NCBI GenBank assembly: GCA_037833965.1 | Contig: AP031356.1 | Location: 6,780,501-6,844,500, forward strand | Length of the DNA: 64,000 bases | DNA from: Marchantia polymorpha subsp. ruderalis | Taxonomy: Eukaryota > Streptophyta > Marchantiopsida > Marchantiales > Marchantiaceae | Direction: 5' to 3' | Position numbers and translations under genes: made by a program | In this document: positions 1 through 10,323 of the stretch, one piece after another | How the letters are laid out: each line of letters begins with the position of its first letter | Position numbering within the stretch: the stretch's first letter is position 1 | The notes under the pieces: model-generated | What the model was told of the DNA's origin: nothing | Database searches by the model: none | What the model saw: only the letters and a program-made list of their open reading frames with translations

Positions 1-265
1 ATTGAAGTGTGAAACCTGAGATTGAGATCTGAGATTGAGGTGCGAAAATCTGTGAGTGGGAGCTGAAATCCGAGTGGAAGATCTATGAGTGGGAGCTGAG
101 AGTGAAGTGAAATCTGAGACTGAAATCTGACAGTCGGGATTTGAATTTGAAATTGAAAAGGGAGGGTGGAATCTGAGAGAGGAATCTGGTGGGGTCTGAA
201 GGTGGAAGCTGAGAAATCGACACTGAAATCTGAGTAGGAATTGGAAGTGGAACTCGGAGCTAGGA
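1..265. repeat. Purine-rich low-complexity tract
   Basis: The tract is made of irregular reiterations of short words such as 'gaaatctga', 'gagattga' and 'gtgggagctga'. There is no convincing coding frame and no fixed period, so it looks like degenerated simple-sequence DNA. Confidence 0.6.
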
Positions 266-1079
266 TAGACCACAGCGGCTGTGGTATTGAGAAAGTCACC
301 CAGAGTTGGGTTAGATCTTTATGATCTAGATGTAACAAAGAGCTTGTCTGCTGCTCTTGTGGAGATAGCAGACAGCAAGTTATTATTTTCAGTTCTGGAT
401 AATTTGTCTGTGAAAGAGCAAGTGTTTATGATCTCATTGTCTTGAATACACTTTGACCACATGGTTGAGATCAGAGAAGTTAGATTATGGGAGCTCGAAC
501 CCCCACCTGGACTACAAACGCTGAAGGGTGGGGAGTTTAGGCTCACACTCGATGTTCAAGTCGGATAGGGTAGCAGAAGCAAAGATACAAGTCTTCAAGG
601 CCATAAAAGCTGGAAGCAATTTGAAGCAGACCATGTTAGACGGGACCTTCTCTGTATAATAGATCAACGGGTTGCCTGATGGTGTGTCTGGTTCGATATC
701 GGGTTCAAAATCCTGACATCCGTAACCTTCTGCTTGAGTTTTTTTTTGAAAGAATGGAAAGGTCGTAGCTCTCGTTACACTGTAAGGATAGTTGCTTCTT
801 GAGCAAGGATGATAACTAGCTTGGAGCCAGTTCTCAATCCAATTTTGAACCTTTAATCTCGTGTCCCGCAAACCCCAAGCTATCCCCTTGTCTACTTTTA
901 GTTTAGAGTAAACCACTCCGTAGCCTCATTAACCATATGCTCACCATAATACCGGGGCAAATATCTCAAACGGATTTTCTGTATACTCGCTGCCCAGTGG
1001 TCTTTTCTTGACGACGCTTTAACCTTATTAATATTTAGATTTTCCATAGGTCGTAGGACTTTAATTTTTTTTTAATGAT
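266..1079. other. Gene-poor stretch, nothing recognised
   Basis: A minus-strand open frame of about 130 codons lies at 512-916 but shows no domain I recognise and lacks a convincing ATG context. I see no splice-bounded exons or structured RNA. It ends where organelle-like sequence begins. Confidence 0.4.
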
Positions 1080-1111
1080 AATTCATCATTTTTATGACGT
1101 TTCTAAAAGAT

Positions 1112-1190
1112 GCGCATTATTGGACTTGTACCAATAACCAATAGGAACGGATTTTAAATCCGTCGTGTTTACCTTTTTCACCAAATGCGC
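1112..1190 (-). tRNA. trnL-UAA: tRNA-Leu (anticodon UAA), mitochondrial type
   Basis: Read on the minus strand, the acceptor stem pairs GCGCATT with AATGCGC. The anticodon stem pairs ACGGA with TCCGT around the loop TTTAAAA, giving anticodon TAA. The T stem pairs ATTGG with CCAAT around a 7-nt loop. There is no encoded CCA, and the variable arm has the length expected for a class II Leu tRNA. It is AT-rich with a run of A in the D-loop region, as in plant mitochondrial tRNAs. It lies next to nad5 fragments, so it is probably a nuclear copy of a mitochondrial gene. The structure is intact; whether it is transcribed is unknown. Confidence 0.75.
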
Positions 1191-1806
1191 GAAAGAGCGG
1201 AGACAAAAATAGATATATTGCTTTAGTCCTTTTGGTTTTTTCCGTTTCGCTGTGCTCGCCAACATCTGCTAAAGCGTAGAGCTTCGCTCCATGGCTAATA
1301 CCTTCTAAGCTATATATTTTGCGTTTCCCGAAGCAAGCTTATTCTCGCCTTCGTAATCCAACTGTAATTTGATGACGCATAATCAAACCATAATTCGAGT
1401 ACGGGACATTAAGTATTATGTAAATATATTATTCAATTTTTATTCCTTAATATATGATTATACATGAAAAGGAGGTCGTCTTATGGCGGAACGATTCCCT
1501 TAGCCATAGGCTAAAAAATGGCAAAAAAAAGTGTATGCTACGATGAAAATAAACTAGACCTACGTTACTAAATCAAGGTAGGAATCGAAGAACAAACATT
1601 CTTGAAAATCAAAATTTGAAGTTATCGGTACAACTTCGGCAAACAAAAAACATATGTGTATATTCGGTTTTTGATTAGTAGATTTTTTAAGCTGGATTTT
1701 GCAATTATTTATAACATTAGTGAAAAATGTATATACTAGTAATTTTATTTAAAATTTTACAGTGACCAGAGAACACTATTTTAATAAAATGGAACAAAGA
1801 GAATAC

Positions 1807-2040
1807 TCAGTGCCTGAGTACGAAGCCAATGTAAGGGAAGCTTACAATGAGCAAGAGACTACAAGGAATAAAAGCAACTCCATAGAAACTCGCTATATTA
1901 TAAACGTAAGTTATATTAAACCTCGCCGACCCCTGAGGTTGCCTGAATCTATTCCGAAGATTAAAAGTAGAGCCTACATAAATTAGGTTCTTTTTCCGTT
2001 GATAAATCAAAATGCCTTCCGGCAAGTCGAATTCAAGCAA
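1807..2040 (-). other. Open frame with GIY-YIG-like motif, unassigned
   Basis: The minus-strand frame contains the run YVGSTFNLRNRF. This resembles the second half of the GIY-YIG nuclease signature seen in mobile-intron endonucleases. No clear GIY half and no other catalytic residue can be assigned with confidence, and a plus-strand frame of similar length overlaps it. It lies inside the organelle-derived block. It may be a remnant of a mitochondrial intron ORF, or a coincidence. Confidence 0.2.
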
Positions 2041-2054
2041 AAAAAAATAGTACT

Positions 2055-2386
2055 TATGTATTTACTTAAAGTAATTTTACCGTTTACGGAAATAAATATC
2101 ATTAATCCGAGCAACATAACAAAGGCATAATGATAAACAAATCCACTTTGAATTGTATTTATTTGCTGGGCCATTTTTTGAATGTGTACGAAATTCCATA
2201 AGGACCCAAGATTTCAATAGCACCTTTGTCTAAAGCTTTAAATGAGACTTCATTTCCAAAACGCAAAAACGATCTAGCTAAAAAGTTGTCAAAAACTTTA
2301 TCGAAAAACCAGCGCTCATTGAAAAAGCAATATAGTCGATTACCAAAAGTACTAGTTTTCAAAGCGAAAATGAGTGGATTCACCAC
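2055..2386 (-). pseudogene. nad5: nad5 C-terminal fragment (NUMT)
   Basis: The minus-strand translation contains [17 protein letters not shown] and [19 protein letters not shown]. Both are typical of the C-terminal part of mitochondrial NADH dehydrogenase subunit 5 (complex I). Near 2174 the frame shifts, after which the expected continuation (IQSGFVYHYAFVMLLGL) appears in another frame. The large N-terminal part is missing here. A frameshifted fragment next to a tRNA of mitochondrial type is best read as a nuclear pseudogene copy rather than a working subunit. Confidence 0.8.
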
Positions 2387-2446
2387 AAAATTTACACTAT
2401 ACGCCAGAAATGAACCTAAAGTACTAATAACAGTTTTCGTATTTTA

Positions 2447-2517
2447 GGGTTTATTGGCGCTGTTGGAAAATCTGCAGAGATTGGATTGCATATTTCATTA
2501 TCCGATGCAATGAAGGG
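2447..2517 (+). pseudogene. nad5: nad5 internal fragment, inverted relative to the C-terminal piece
   Basis: The plus-strand frame reads GAVGKSAEIGLHISLSDAMKG. This is a diverged form of the conserved proton-channel region of nad5, which normally lies well upstream of the C-terminal piece and on the same strand. Homology stops after about 70 bases. The opposite orientation of two nad5 pieces within 60 bases shows rearrangement at or after transfer. Confidence 0.65.
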
Positions 2518-3205
2518 TTTTATAATATTTGAGGGCTCTCATGTGCCATTAGATACATTCCAACAATCTCACTGTATACTGAATCGTCGACGAAATGAGA
2601 GTCCCTATCGAAAAAATATCTCATTTTGACCAATCAGCAGATAATCTATTAGGGTCATATCCACTCCGCGAAGTCAAGGCCGAAGGAGCTCTATACGATC
2701 CCCAGAGACTCTACGTAATACCCCTTGTTCGAAATTGAATCTCTCCCGAACCTGCTGGCCCAAAGGGCACGAAGACTAGAGGGAGGGGACTTTGTTTGTC
2801 TGACAGGGACCTGGACTATCATAAACAAGAAAAAAAACTGAATGCTGCATATTGAAAACAAAATGCTTATTCAAATGGAGAGAAGTCTACACAGCAAATT
2901 TCAAAAACTTTCTCAGGATTTTAGGTTTAAAATTTAAATTTTCAAAGCTACAAAACTTTTAGACAAAATGATTACGCAACTAAAAACAAGTCTTTATACC
3001 AAATTTAAATCTACACACAAGCTATTTACTTCCCGACTTAGTTTGAATGAAAATTAAAACAAAATTCACACAAAAACTTCGCCAAATAGGCAGAATTTAT
3101 GGAAACACTGACTTGCAACTGGCTGATATTAAAGAGAGAAAATCTTCCCCTTTTAAGGGATGAATTCTCATAAGTCTAAAGTATCTTCAATTTAACTCTG
3201 GAGCC
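2518..3205. other. Intergenic, nothing recognised
   Basis: AT-rich sequence without a supported gene. Its right edge holds the 3' flank of the LEA-like gene that reads toward it from the right. Confidence 0.5.
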
Positions 3206-3210
3206 AGATT

Positions 3211-6200
3211 TTAAGCTGTGAGATACTGACATCAAGCATGCATATCGTAGCGTTATTGCTTGTCCACTCAAGAACCATATGAAGGATGCGCGCAATCAGA
3301 ACAAGCTAAGGTTCTCTTCGACATCGCACAAAGTGCAGGAATATATAAAAACTGGAATTAAGAAAAGAAATTCCTTCACCTTTTTACCAGCCTGCAATCA
3401 GCCAAACGGTGCTTATCAGTCCACGGACGTAAAACCTGCGTGACAACACAACTGCGATTCACATGCTGAAAGAAGAACGTGATTTAGAGAAAAAATACCT
3501 TTCGCACGAAACGCCATGTCTTGTGCTTGGGCTTAGCAGCCTGCCCCAATCCCTCAGCGTGTGCTTCGGCCTGCCCAGTCTTCTCGGCTACAAAATTCTT
3601 GGTCTGCTCCGTGGTGTGAGCAGCGGAATCCTCGGCCAACAGAGGAGTGCTACACTGAGATCATGCATGCATACCGTAGCGTTATTGCTTGTACAGTCAA
3701 GAACCATATGAAGGATGGGCGCAATCAGGACAAGCTTTGGTTCTCTTCTTTCACCCGTCATTGCACCAAGCGCAGTAACCTTTACAAACTGAAATTATGT
3801 TAAGAGTTTCCATCACCTTGTCACCAGCCTGCAATCAGCCAAACGGTGCTTATCAGTCCAAGGACGTAAAACCTGCGTGACAACACAACTGCGATTCACA
3901 TGCTGAAAGAAAAAGTGATGTAAAGAAAGGTACCTGTCGCACGGAACGCCCTGGCTTGTCCTTGGCCTCAGCAGCCTGGCCCATTTCCTCAGCGTGTGCT
4001 TGGGCCTGCCCAATCTTCTCGACTACAGACTTCTTGGTCTGCTCCGTGGTGTGAGCAGCGGAGTCCTCGGCAAACAAAGGAGTGTTACACTGAGATCATG
4101 CATGCATATCGGAGCATTATTGCTTGTACAGTCAAGAACCATATGAAGGATGGGCGCAATCAGGATAAGTTTTATTTCTCTTCTTTCACTCGTCATTGCA
4201 CCAAGCGCAGTAACCTTTACAAACTGAAATTATGGTTAGAGTCTCCATCACCTTGTCACCAGCCTGCAATCAGCCAAACGGTGCTTATCAGTCCACGGAC
4301 GTAAAACCTGCGTGACAACACAACTGCGATTCACATGCTGAAAGAAGAACGCGATTCAGAGAAAAAATACCTTTCGCACGAAACGCGATGTCTTGTGCTT
4401 GGGCTTAGCAGCCTGGCCCAATCCCTCAGCGAGTGCTTCGGCCTGCCCAGTCTTCTCGGCTACAAAATTCTTGGTCTGCTCCGTGGTGTGAGCAGCGGAG
4501 TCCTCGGCCAACAGAGGAGTGCTACACTGAGATCATGCATGCATATCGTAGCGTTAATGTTTGTACAGTCAAGAACCATATGAAGGATGGGCGCAATCAG
4601 GACAAGCTTTGGTTCTCTTCTTTCACCCGTCATTGCACCAAGCGCAGTAACCTTTACAAACTGAAATTATGGTAAAAGTCTCCATCACCTTGTCACCAGC
4701 CTGCAATCAGCCAAACGGTGCTTATCAGTCCACGGACGTAAAACCTGCGTGACAACACAACTGCGATTCACATGCTGAAAGAAGAACGCGATTCAGAGAA
4801 AAAATACCTTTCGCACGAAACGCGATGTCTTGTGCTTGGGCTTAGCAGCCTGGCCCAATCCCTCAGCGAGTGCTTCGGCCTGCCCAGTCTTCTCGGCTAC
4901 AAAATTCTTGGTCTGCTCCGTGGTGTGAGCAGCGGAGTCCTCGGCCAACAGAGGAGTGCTACACTGAGATCATGCATGCATATCGTAGCGTTAATGTTTG
5001 TACAGTCAAGAACCATATGAAGGATGGGCGCAATCAGGACAAGCTTTGGTTCTCTTCTTTCACCCGTCATTGCACCAAGCGCAGTAACCTTTACAAACTG
5101 AAATTATGGTAAAAGTCTCCATCACCTTGTCACCAGCCTGCAATCAGCCAAACGGTGCTTATCAGTCCACGGACGTAAAACCTGCGTGACAACACAACTG
5201 CGATTCACATGCTGAAAGAAGAACGCGATTCAGAGAAAAAATACCTTTCGCACGAAACGCGATGTCTTGTGCTTGGGCTTAGCAGCCTGGCCCAATCCCT
5301 CAGCGAGTGCTTCGGCCTGCCCAGTCTTCTCGGCTACAAAATTCTTGGTCTGCTCCGTGGTGTGAGCAGCGGAGTCCTCGGCCAACAGAGGAGTGCTACA
5401 CTGAGATCATGCATGCATATCGTAGCGTTAATGTTTGTACAGTCAAGAACCATATGAAGGATGGGCGCAATCAGGACAAGCTTTGGTTCTCTTCTTTCAC
5501 CCGTCATTGCACCAAGCGCAGTAACCTTTACAAACTGAAATTATGGTAAAAGTCTCCATCACCTTGTCACCAGCCTGCAATCAGCCAAACGGTGCTTATC
5601 AGTCCACGGACGTAAAACCTGCGTGACAACACAACTGCGATTCACATGCTGAAAGAAGAACGCGATTCAGAGAAAAAATACCTTTCGCACGAAACGCGAT
5701 GTCTTGTGCTTGGGCTTAGCAGCCTGGCCCAATCCCTCAGCGAGTGCTTCGGCCTGCCCAGTCTTCTCGGCTACAAAATTCTTGGTCTGCTCCGTGGTGT
5801 GAGCAGCGGAGTCCTCGGCCAACAGAGGAGTGCTACACTGAGATCATGCATGCATATCGTAGCGTTAATGTTTGTACAGTCAAGAACCATATGAAGGATG
5901 GGCGCAATCAGGACAAGCTTTGGTTCTCTTCTTTCACCCGTCATTGCACCAAGCGCAGTAACCTTTACAAACTGAAATTATGGTAAAAGTCTCCATCACC
6001 TTGTCACCAGCCTGCAATCAGCCAAACGGTGCTTATCAGTCCACGGACGTAAAACCTGCGTGACAACACAACTGCGATTCACATGCTGAAAGAAGAACGC
6101 GATTCAGAGAAAAAATACCTTTCGCACGAAACGCGATGTCTTGTGCTTGGGCTTAGCAGCCTGGCCCAATCCCTCAGCGAGTGCTTCGGCCTGCCCAGTC

Positions 6201-8013
6201 TTCTCGGCTACAAAATTCTTGGTCTGCTCCGTGGTGTGAGCAGCGGAGTCCTCGGCCAACAGAGGAGTGCTACACTGAGATCATGCATGCATATCGTAGC
6301 GTTAATGTTTGTACAGTCAAGAACCATATGAAGGATGGGCGCAATCAGGACAAGCTTTGGTTCTCTTCTTTCACCCGTCATTGCACCAAGCGCAGTAACC
6401 TTTACAAACTGAAATTATGGTAAAAGTCTCCATCACCTTGTCACCAGCCTGCAATCAGCCAAACGGTGCTTATCAGTCCACGGACGTAAAACCTGCGTGA
6501 CAACACAACTGCGATTCACATGCTGAAAGAAGAACGCGATTCAGAGAAAAAATACCTTTCGCACGAAACGCGATGTCTTGTGCTTGGGCTTAGCAGCCTG
6601 GCCCAATCCCTCAGCGAGTGCTTCGGCCTGCCCAGTCTTCTCGGCTACAAAATTCTTGGTCTGCTCCGTGGTGTGAGCAGCGGAGTCCTCGGCCAACAGA
6701 GGAGTGCTACACTGAGATCATGCATGCATATCGTAGCGTTAATGTTTGTACAGTCAAGAACCATATGAAGGATGGGCGCAATCAGGACAAGCTTTGGTTC
6801 TCTTCTTTCACCCGTCATTGCACCAAGCGCAGTAACCTTTACAAACTGAAATTATGGTAAAAGTCTCCATCACCTTGTCACCAGCCTGCAATCAGCCAAA
6901 CGGTGCTTATCAGTCCACGGACGTAAAACCTGCGTGACAACACAACTGCGATTCACATGCTGAAAGAAGAACGCGATTCAGAGAAAAAATACCTTTCGCA
7001 CGAAACGCGATGTCTTGTGCTTGGGCTTAGCAGCCTGGCCCATTTCCTCAGCGTGTGCTTGGGCCTGCCCAAAATTCTCGGCTTCAGAATTCTTGGTCTG
7101 CTCCGTGGTGTGAGCAGCGGAGTCCTCGGCCAACAGACGAGTGCTACACTGAGATCATGCATGCATATCGTAGCGTTAATGTTTGTACAGTCAAGAACCA
7201 TATGAAGGATGGGCGCAATCAGGACAAGCTTTGGTTCTCTTCTTTCACCCGTCATTGCACCAAGCGCAGTAACCTTTACAAACTGAAATTATGGTAAAAG
7301 TCTCCATCACCTTGTCACCAGCCTGCAATCAGCCAAACGGTGCTTATCAGTCCACGGACGTAAAACCTGCGTGACAACACAACTGCGATTCACATGCTGA
7401 AAGAAGAACGCGATTTAGAGAAAAAATACCTTTCGCACGAAACGCGATGTCTTGTGCTTGGGCTTAGCAGCCTGGCCCATTTCCTCAGCGTGTGCTTGGG
7501 CCTGCCCAAAATTCTCGGCTTCAGAATTCTTGGTCTGCTCCGTGGTGTGAGCAGCGGAGTCCTCGGCCAACAGAGGAGTGCTACACTGAGATCATGCATG
7601 CATATCGTAGCGTTAATGTTTGTACAGTCAAGAACCATATGAAGGATGGGCGCAATCAGGACAAGCTTTGGTTCTCTTCTTTCACCCGTCATTGCACCAA
7701 GCGCAGTAACCTTTACAAACTGAAATTATGGTAAAAGTCTCCATCACCTTGTCACCAGCCTGCAATCAGCCAAACGGTGCTTATCAGTCCACGGACGTAA
7801 AACCTGCGTGACAACACAACTGCGATTCACATGCTGAAAGAAGAACGCGATTTAGAGAAAAAATACCTTTCGCACGAAACGCGATGTCTTGTGCTTGGGC
7901 TTAGCAGCCTGGCCCAATCCCTCAGCGAGTGCTTCGGCCTGCCCAGTCTTCTCGGCTACAAAATTCTTGGTCTGCTCCGTGGTGTGAGCAGCGAAGTCCT
8001 TGGCGCTCCCCAT
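3211..8013 (-). CDS. LEA-like protein with tandemly amplified exons
   Basis: Twelve exons can be placed on the minus strand: 8013-7867, 7585-7430, 7148-6993, 6711-6556, 6274-6119, 5837-5682, 5400-5245, 4963-4808, 4526-4371, 4089-3934, 3654-3499 and 3225-3211. Exon 1 starts at ATG (MGSAKDFAAHTTEQTK...). Exons 2-11 are each 156 nt, phase 0 and stop-free, bounded by CAG acceptors (usually ctcag) and AAG|GTATTT or CAG|GTACCT donors. The last exon encodes four residues and TAA. The predicted protein is about 573 aa. Each exon encodes a hydrophilic Ala/Glu/Lys/Gln-rich segment such as EKIGQAQAHAEEMGQAAEAK, with roughly 11-residue periodicity, resembling group 3 (LEA_4) late embryogenesis abundant proteins. 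These protect proteins and membranes during drying. Introns are about 281 bp. The splice model and family are inferred from sequence alone; a satellite array with fortuitous open frames is the alternative. Confidence 0.62.
3230..8010 (-). repeat. 437-bp tandem repeat array (about 11 units)
   Basis: Units recur every 436-437 bp, with equivalent points at 3463, about 3899, 4335, 4772, 5209, 5646, 6083, 6520, 6957, 7394 and 7831. A degenerate partial unit lies on the left. The six units from 4335 to 6956 look identical. The units at 6957 and 7394 share variants in the exon (an aattctgaagcc stretch on the coding strand). The unit at about 3899 is the most diverged. Each unit is one exon plus one intron of the LEA-like gene. 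The short plus-strand open frames in each unit are antisense shadows of the exon. Confidence 0.95.
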
Positions 8014-8289
8014 CTGATCAAATAATACGAGTGAAAGGAAACTGCGAGTAGTGTGTTATGCTGATCCAATACTAGCACGGGAATTCTTAGTACGGTCGTC
8101 GAGGGCTGAAACTGCGAGTACTGGATACTGATAAATCTGAACTGAATCAAAACTGGAAGCTGAGTGAACAAGAGTACGAGCTTGCAGTGTGTGTGATGCT
8201 GATCCAGTTCTGTCTTCCCTTCCCAATCTCCTCCACTTCCCTTCCCAAACTGAGCAAAATCCCGAAGTATTAGGGTCTCAGCCTTTACA

Positions 8290-8297
8290 TATTTATA
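8290..8297 (-). promoter_or_regulatory. Candidate TATA box of the LEA-like gene
   Basis: TATAAATA on the minus strand, about 277 bp upstream of the ATG at 8013. Just upstream of it in the direction of transcription lies a GC-rich palindrome cluster (8317-8346). The position fits a leader of roughly 250 nt, which may include a 5' intron because the ATG is preceded by an acceptor-like gatcag. Confidence 0.4.
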
Positions 8298-8316
8298 CTG
8301 AATCTGCACCTCCGCC

Positions 8317-8346
8317 CTCCGCGGAGGTGAGATGCACCTCCGCGGA
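8317..8346. repeat. CCTCCGCGGAGG palindrome cluster
   Basis: A perfect 12-bp palindrome (8317-8328) is followed by a second half-copy, cacctccgcgga (8335-8346). The outer gaggtg/cacctc words also pair. It could be a protein-binding site in the LEA-like promoter region. Confidence 0.35.
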
Positions 8347-8499
8347 ATGCATTTTTCCTTCGGGTGTGTCATGACCTGTCTTTTAAAATGACGAGATTTG
8401 CCTCCTTATAGATGGAGTGCCTCTCCTTTATGGACAGTGAACGATGCGTGGACGTTGAATCCACGCACGCATGCCTTTCTACATTCCTCGAAGTCTGAG

Positions 8500-8935
8500 C
8501 CTACCAACTCTCCCAACTTCTCATTTCGTTGGATCCACGACTGCTCTTCGGGTCTTCCTTTCCAGTCCACCCCAGTCTACATTCCTGAAAGTCTCCCGCC
8601 TACTTGACCCTCTCTCTCAAATTCTCATTTCGTTGGATCCACGTCTGCTCTTCGGGTCTGAGCCTACCAACTCTCCCAACTTCTCATTACGTTGGATTCA
8701 CGTCTGCTCTTCGGGCCTTCCTTTCTGTTTTGTTATGGGACGTGTCGAGCTTGAGCATAAAATGCAGAATGTGGAGAGTTTCCTGTACCATTTTCCCTTC
8801 CTCATGTCTCCACCCCAGCGTCGCCAAGTCTGCGCACGCATGCCTTTCTACATTCCTCAAAGTCTCATCCTACTTGACCCACTCTCCCAAATTCTTAGTA
8901 CGTTGGATCCACGTCTGCTCTTCGGGTGTTCCTTT
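8500..8935 (+). repeat. Four imperfect copies of a CGTTGGATCCACG-CTGCTCTTCGGG motif
   Basis: Copies of about 27 bp lie near 8528, 8630, 8691 and 8901 with irregular spacing, each followed by related flanking sequence (ctaccaactctcccaa). A single related copy lies downstream of the plus-strand U6 gene near 15108. The long open frames here come from the repeat structure, and I do not support them as genes. Confidence 0.6.
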
Positions 8936-10190
8936 CCTGTCCAACTTTCCATTTTGCAATGGGACCTGTGGAGCTTGAGCGCAATTACAATGTGGACTGT
9001 TTTGCTTGATTTCTGTAGTCGCATCAGAACTGGAAGGACTCGTCGGATTAGTATTTTAGGTTAAATTCTGCATAAAGCTGTAAGGTGAATCGATGGGACT
9101 TATTTTTGGCGAAATAACGCATTGCACTTAAACGAACTAAAATCGTCTTTCACAAATATGATATCAGTATGGGATAAGAGAATCTGTAAGTGCGTTCATG
9201 TGGGGGAGAGAGGCTTTGGTTGGGGCGAAGGTGACCGAAGTTTTTAAGTCTAAGAATAAGCAAAATAGTCAATCAATTTTCTTCTACATCTTGACAGTTC
9301 TTGAAAGCTGATTCAGATCAGATATCGAATTGAATTCAATGTTTGTAATCTGAGGAATGAATAATTCTACCAAGTTATAATTATAGAGTTAGTCTGATTA
9401 TTGATTTTGGGCTATACTTCTTATTTTATTTTATTTTAAAAACTTGCTAATGTTTTCTCCTATATATAAGTTGTATGTTTAAATTTAGTTTTATTCTTGA
9501 AATTGAGTTAGAGATAAATTGATTTCAAAAGAGTGTAAAATTTCACTGTTTACTTACAGTGGTTTTGAATTTTGTACCAATCATCACTATTTCAACTTTT
9601 TTAATATTTAGGAGAGATATCGAAATCTGATAAGAGGAAAAGCAGAAATTTAAATGACAAGGTAAGAAAGATATGATTACATCGTTAGAAAATTAGACCA
9701 AATGATTAAATTAGCGCGTTTTTTAAGGTGAAATGTAGATTGTATGTTTAGAGTATTGTAAAAAATCAGCTAATTGCTCAAGGGCCTAACCCTTCAAGAT
9801 CTAAGTTCAGATCTTTCTGAGCTTTACGAAGAAAGGATCGAAGTGTCTTCCGGACACGAAGAACAAGGAACTCTCCGTAAACGAAGGGCGTTGAGACTCT
9901 ACCACTTCTTTAGCCTTTTCAAGCCTATTATGGAAGTCAGGCCAAGACAAACAAATTCTTCACTCGTCGTGTGAATGCGAACAGACAGGATACATCTCTC
10001 TAATTTGATTAAAAAAAGATGTCCAGCGTTGGAGTTCGGTTCAATTGAACGACTTATGATTGCGGAGTGAAGAGTCAAATTGTGTGTACGTAATCAAATT
10101 ATGGAATTACATTAGCTAACACGAAATTGATACAGAGGTTATTTCTTTTCTTACCGAAGTATCTTAAAATATCATATCTTAAAAAATCAA
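8790..10190 (+). repeat. Copy A of the U6-flank segmental duplication (U6 lost)
   Basis: From ccagcgtcgccaag onward the sequence closely follows 15040-16400. Shared blocks include cattttg-aatgggacctgt, gcgaaataacgcattgcactt and the gggcctaacccttcaagatc block. The U6 body itself is absent at the equivalent left end. The copy ends just before a short gtgaactgt reiteration (10198-10228) and the first phosphatase exon. It shows many substitutions relative to the two U6-bearing copies, so it looks older. Confidence 0.8.
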
Positions 10191-10323
10191 TAAGAACTGT
10201 GAACTGTGAACTGTGATAACTGTGAACTGTGATTGTCGCCTGTTTTCTCACACTCAGCTTTGTCTTTGGAATTGTCAGAATCGAGATTTTTAGCGGAGTC
10301 ACAATGTTCTTTGAAGCAAACAG

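Larger units (their letters stand above)
1080..2517. other. Organelle-derived segment (probable NUMT), rearranged
   Basis: The segment carries a complete mitochondrial-type tRNA-Leu(UAA), a C-terminal nad5 piece on the minus strand and an internal nad5 piece on the plus strand. Order and orientation are not those of one continuous gene, and the nad5 reading frame is broken. Both fit mitochondrial DNA that was transferred to the nucleus and then rearranged. The exact borders are my estimate. A misassembled organelle contig is the main alternative, but the neighbouring nuclear repeats argue against it. Confidence 0.6.

Noticed and set aside
2055-2517. A functional nad5 gene
   Set aside because: Only small pieces are present, in opposite orientations and frameshifted, so this is a pseudogene remnant.
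3463-8010. CRISPR-like or simple satellite array
   Set aside because: Units are 437 bp with no spacer/repeat distinction, and this is eukaryotic DNA. A satellite is possible but does not explain the ATG exon and the terminal exon.
3463-8025. Repeated plus-strand frames of 80-82 codons in every 437-bp unit
   Set aside because: They are antisense shadows of the minus-strand LEA-like exons. The minus-strand frame has splice signals, a start and a stop, and a meaningful composition.
8471-9064. A 197-codon plus-strand frame in the repeat region
   Set aside because: It arises from repeated motif copies in the U6-flank-like segment, and no protein family or splice sites support it.
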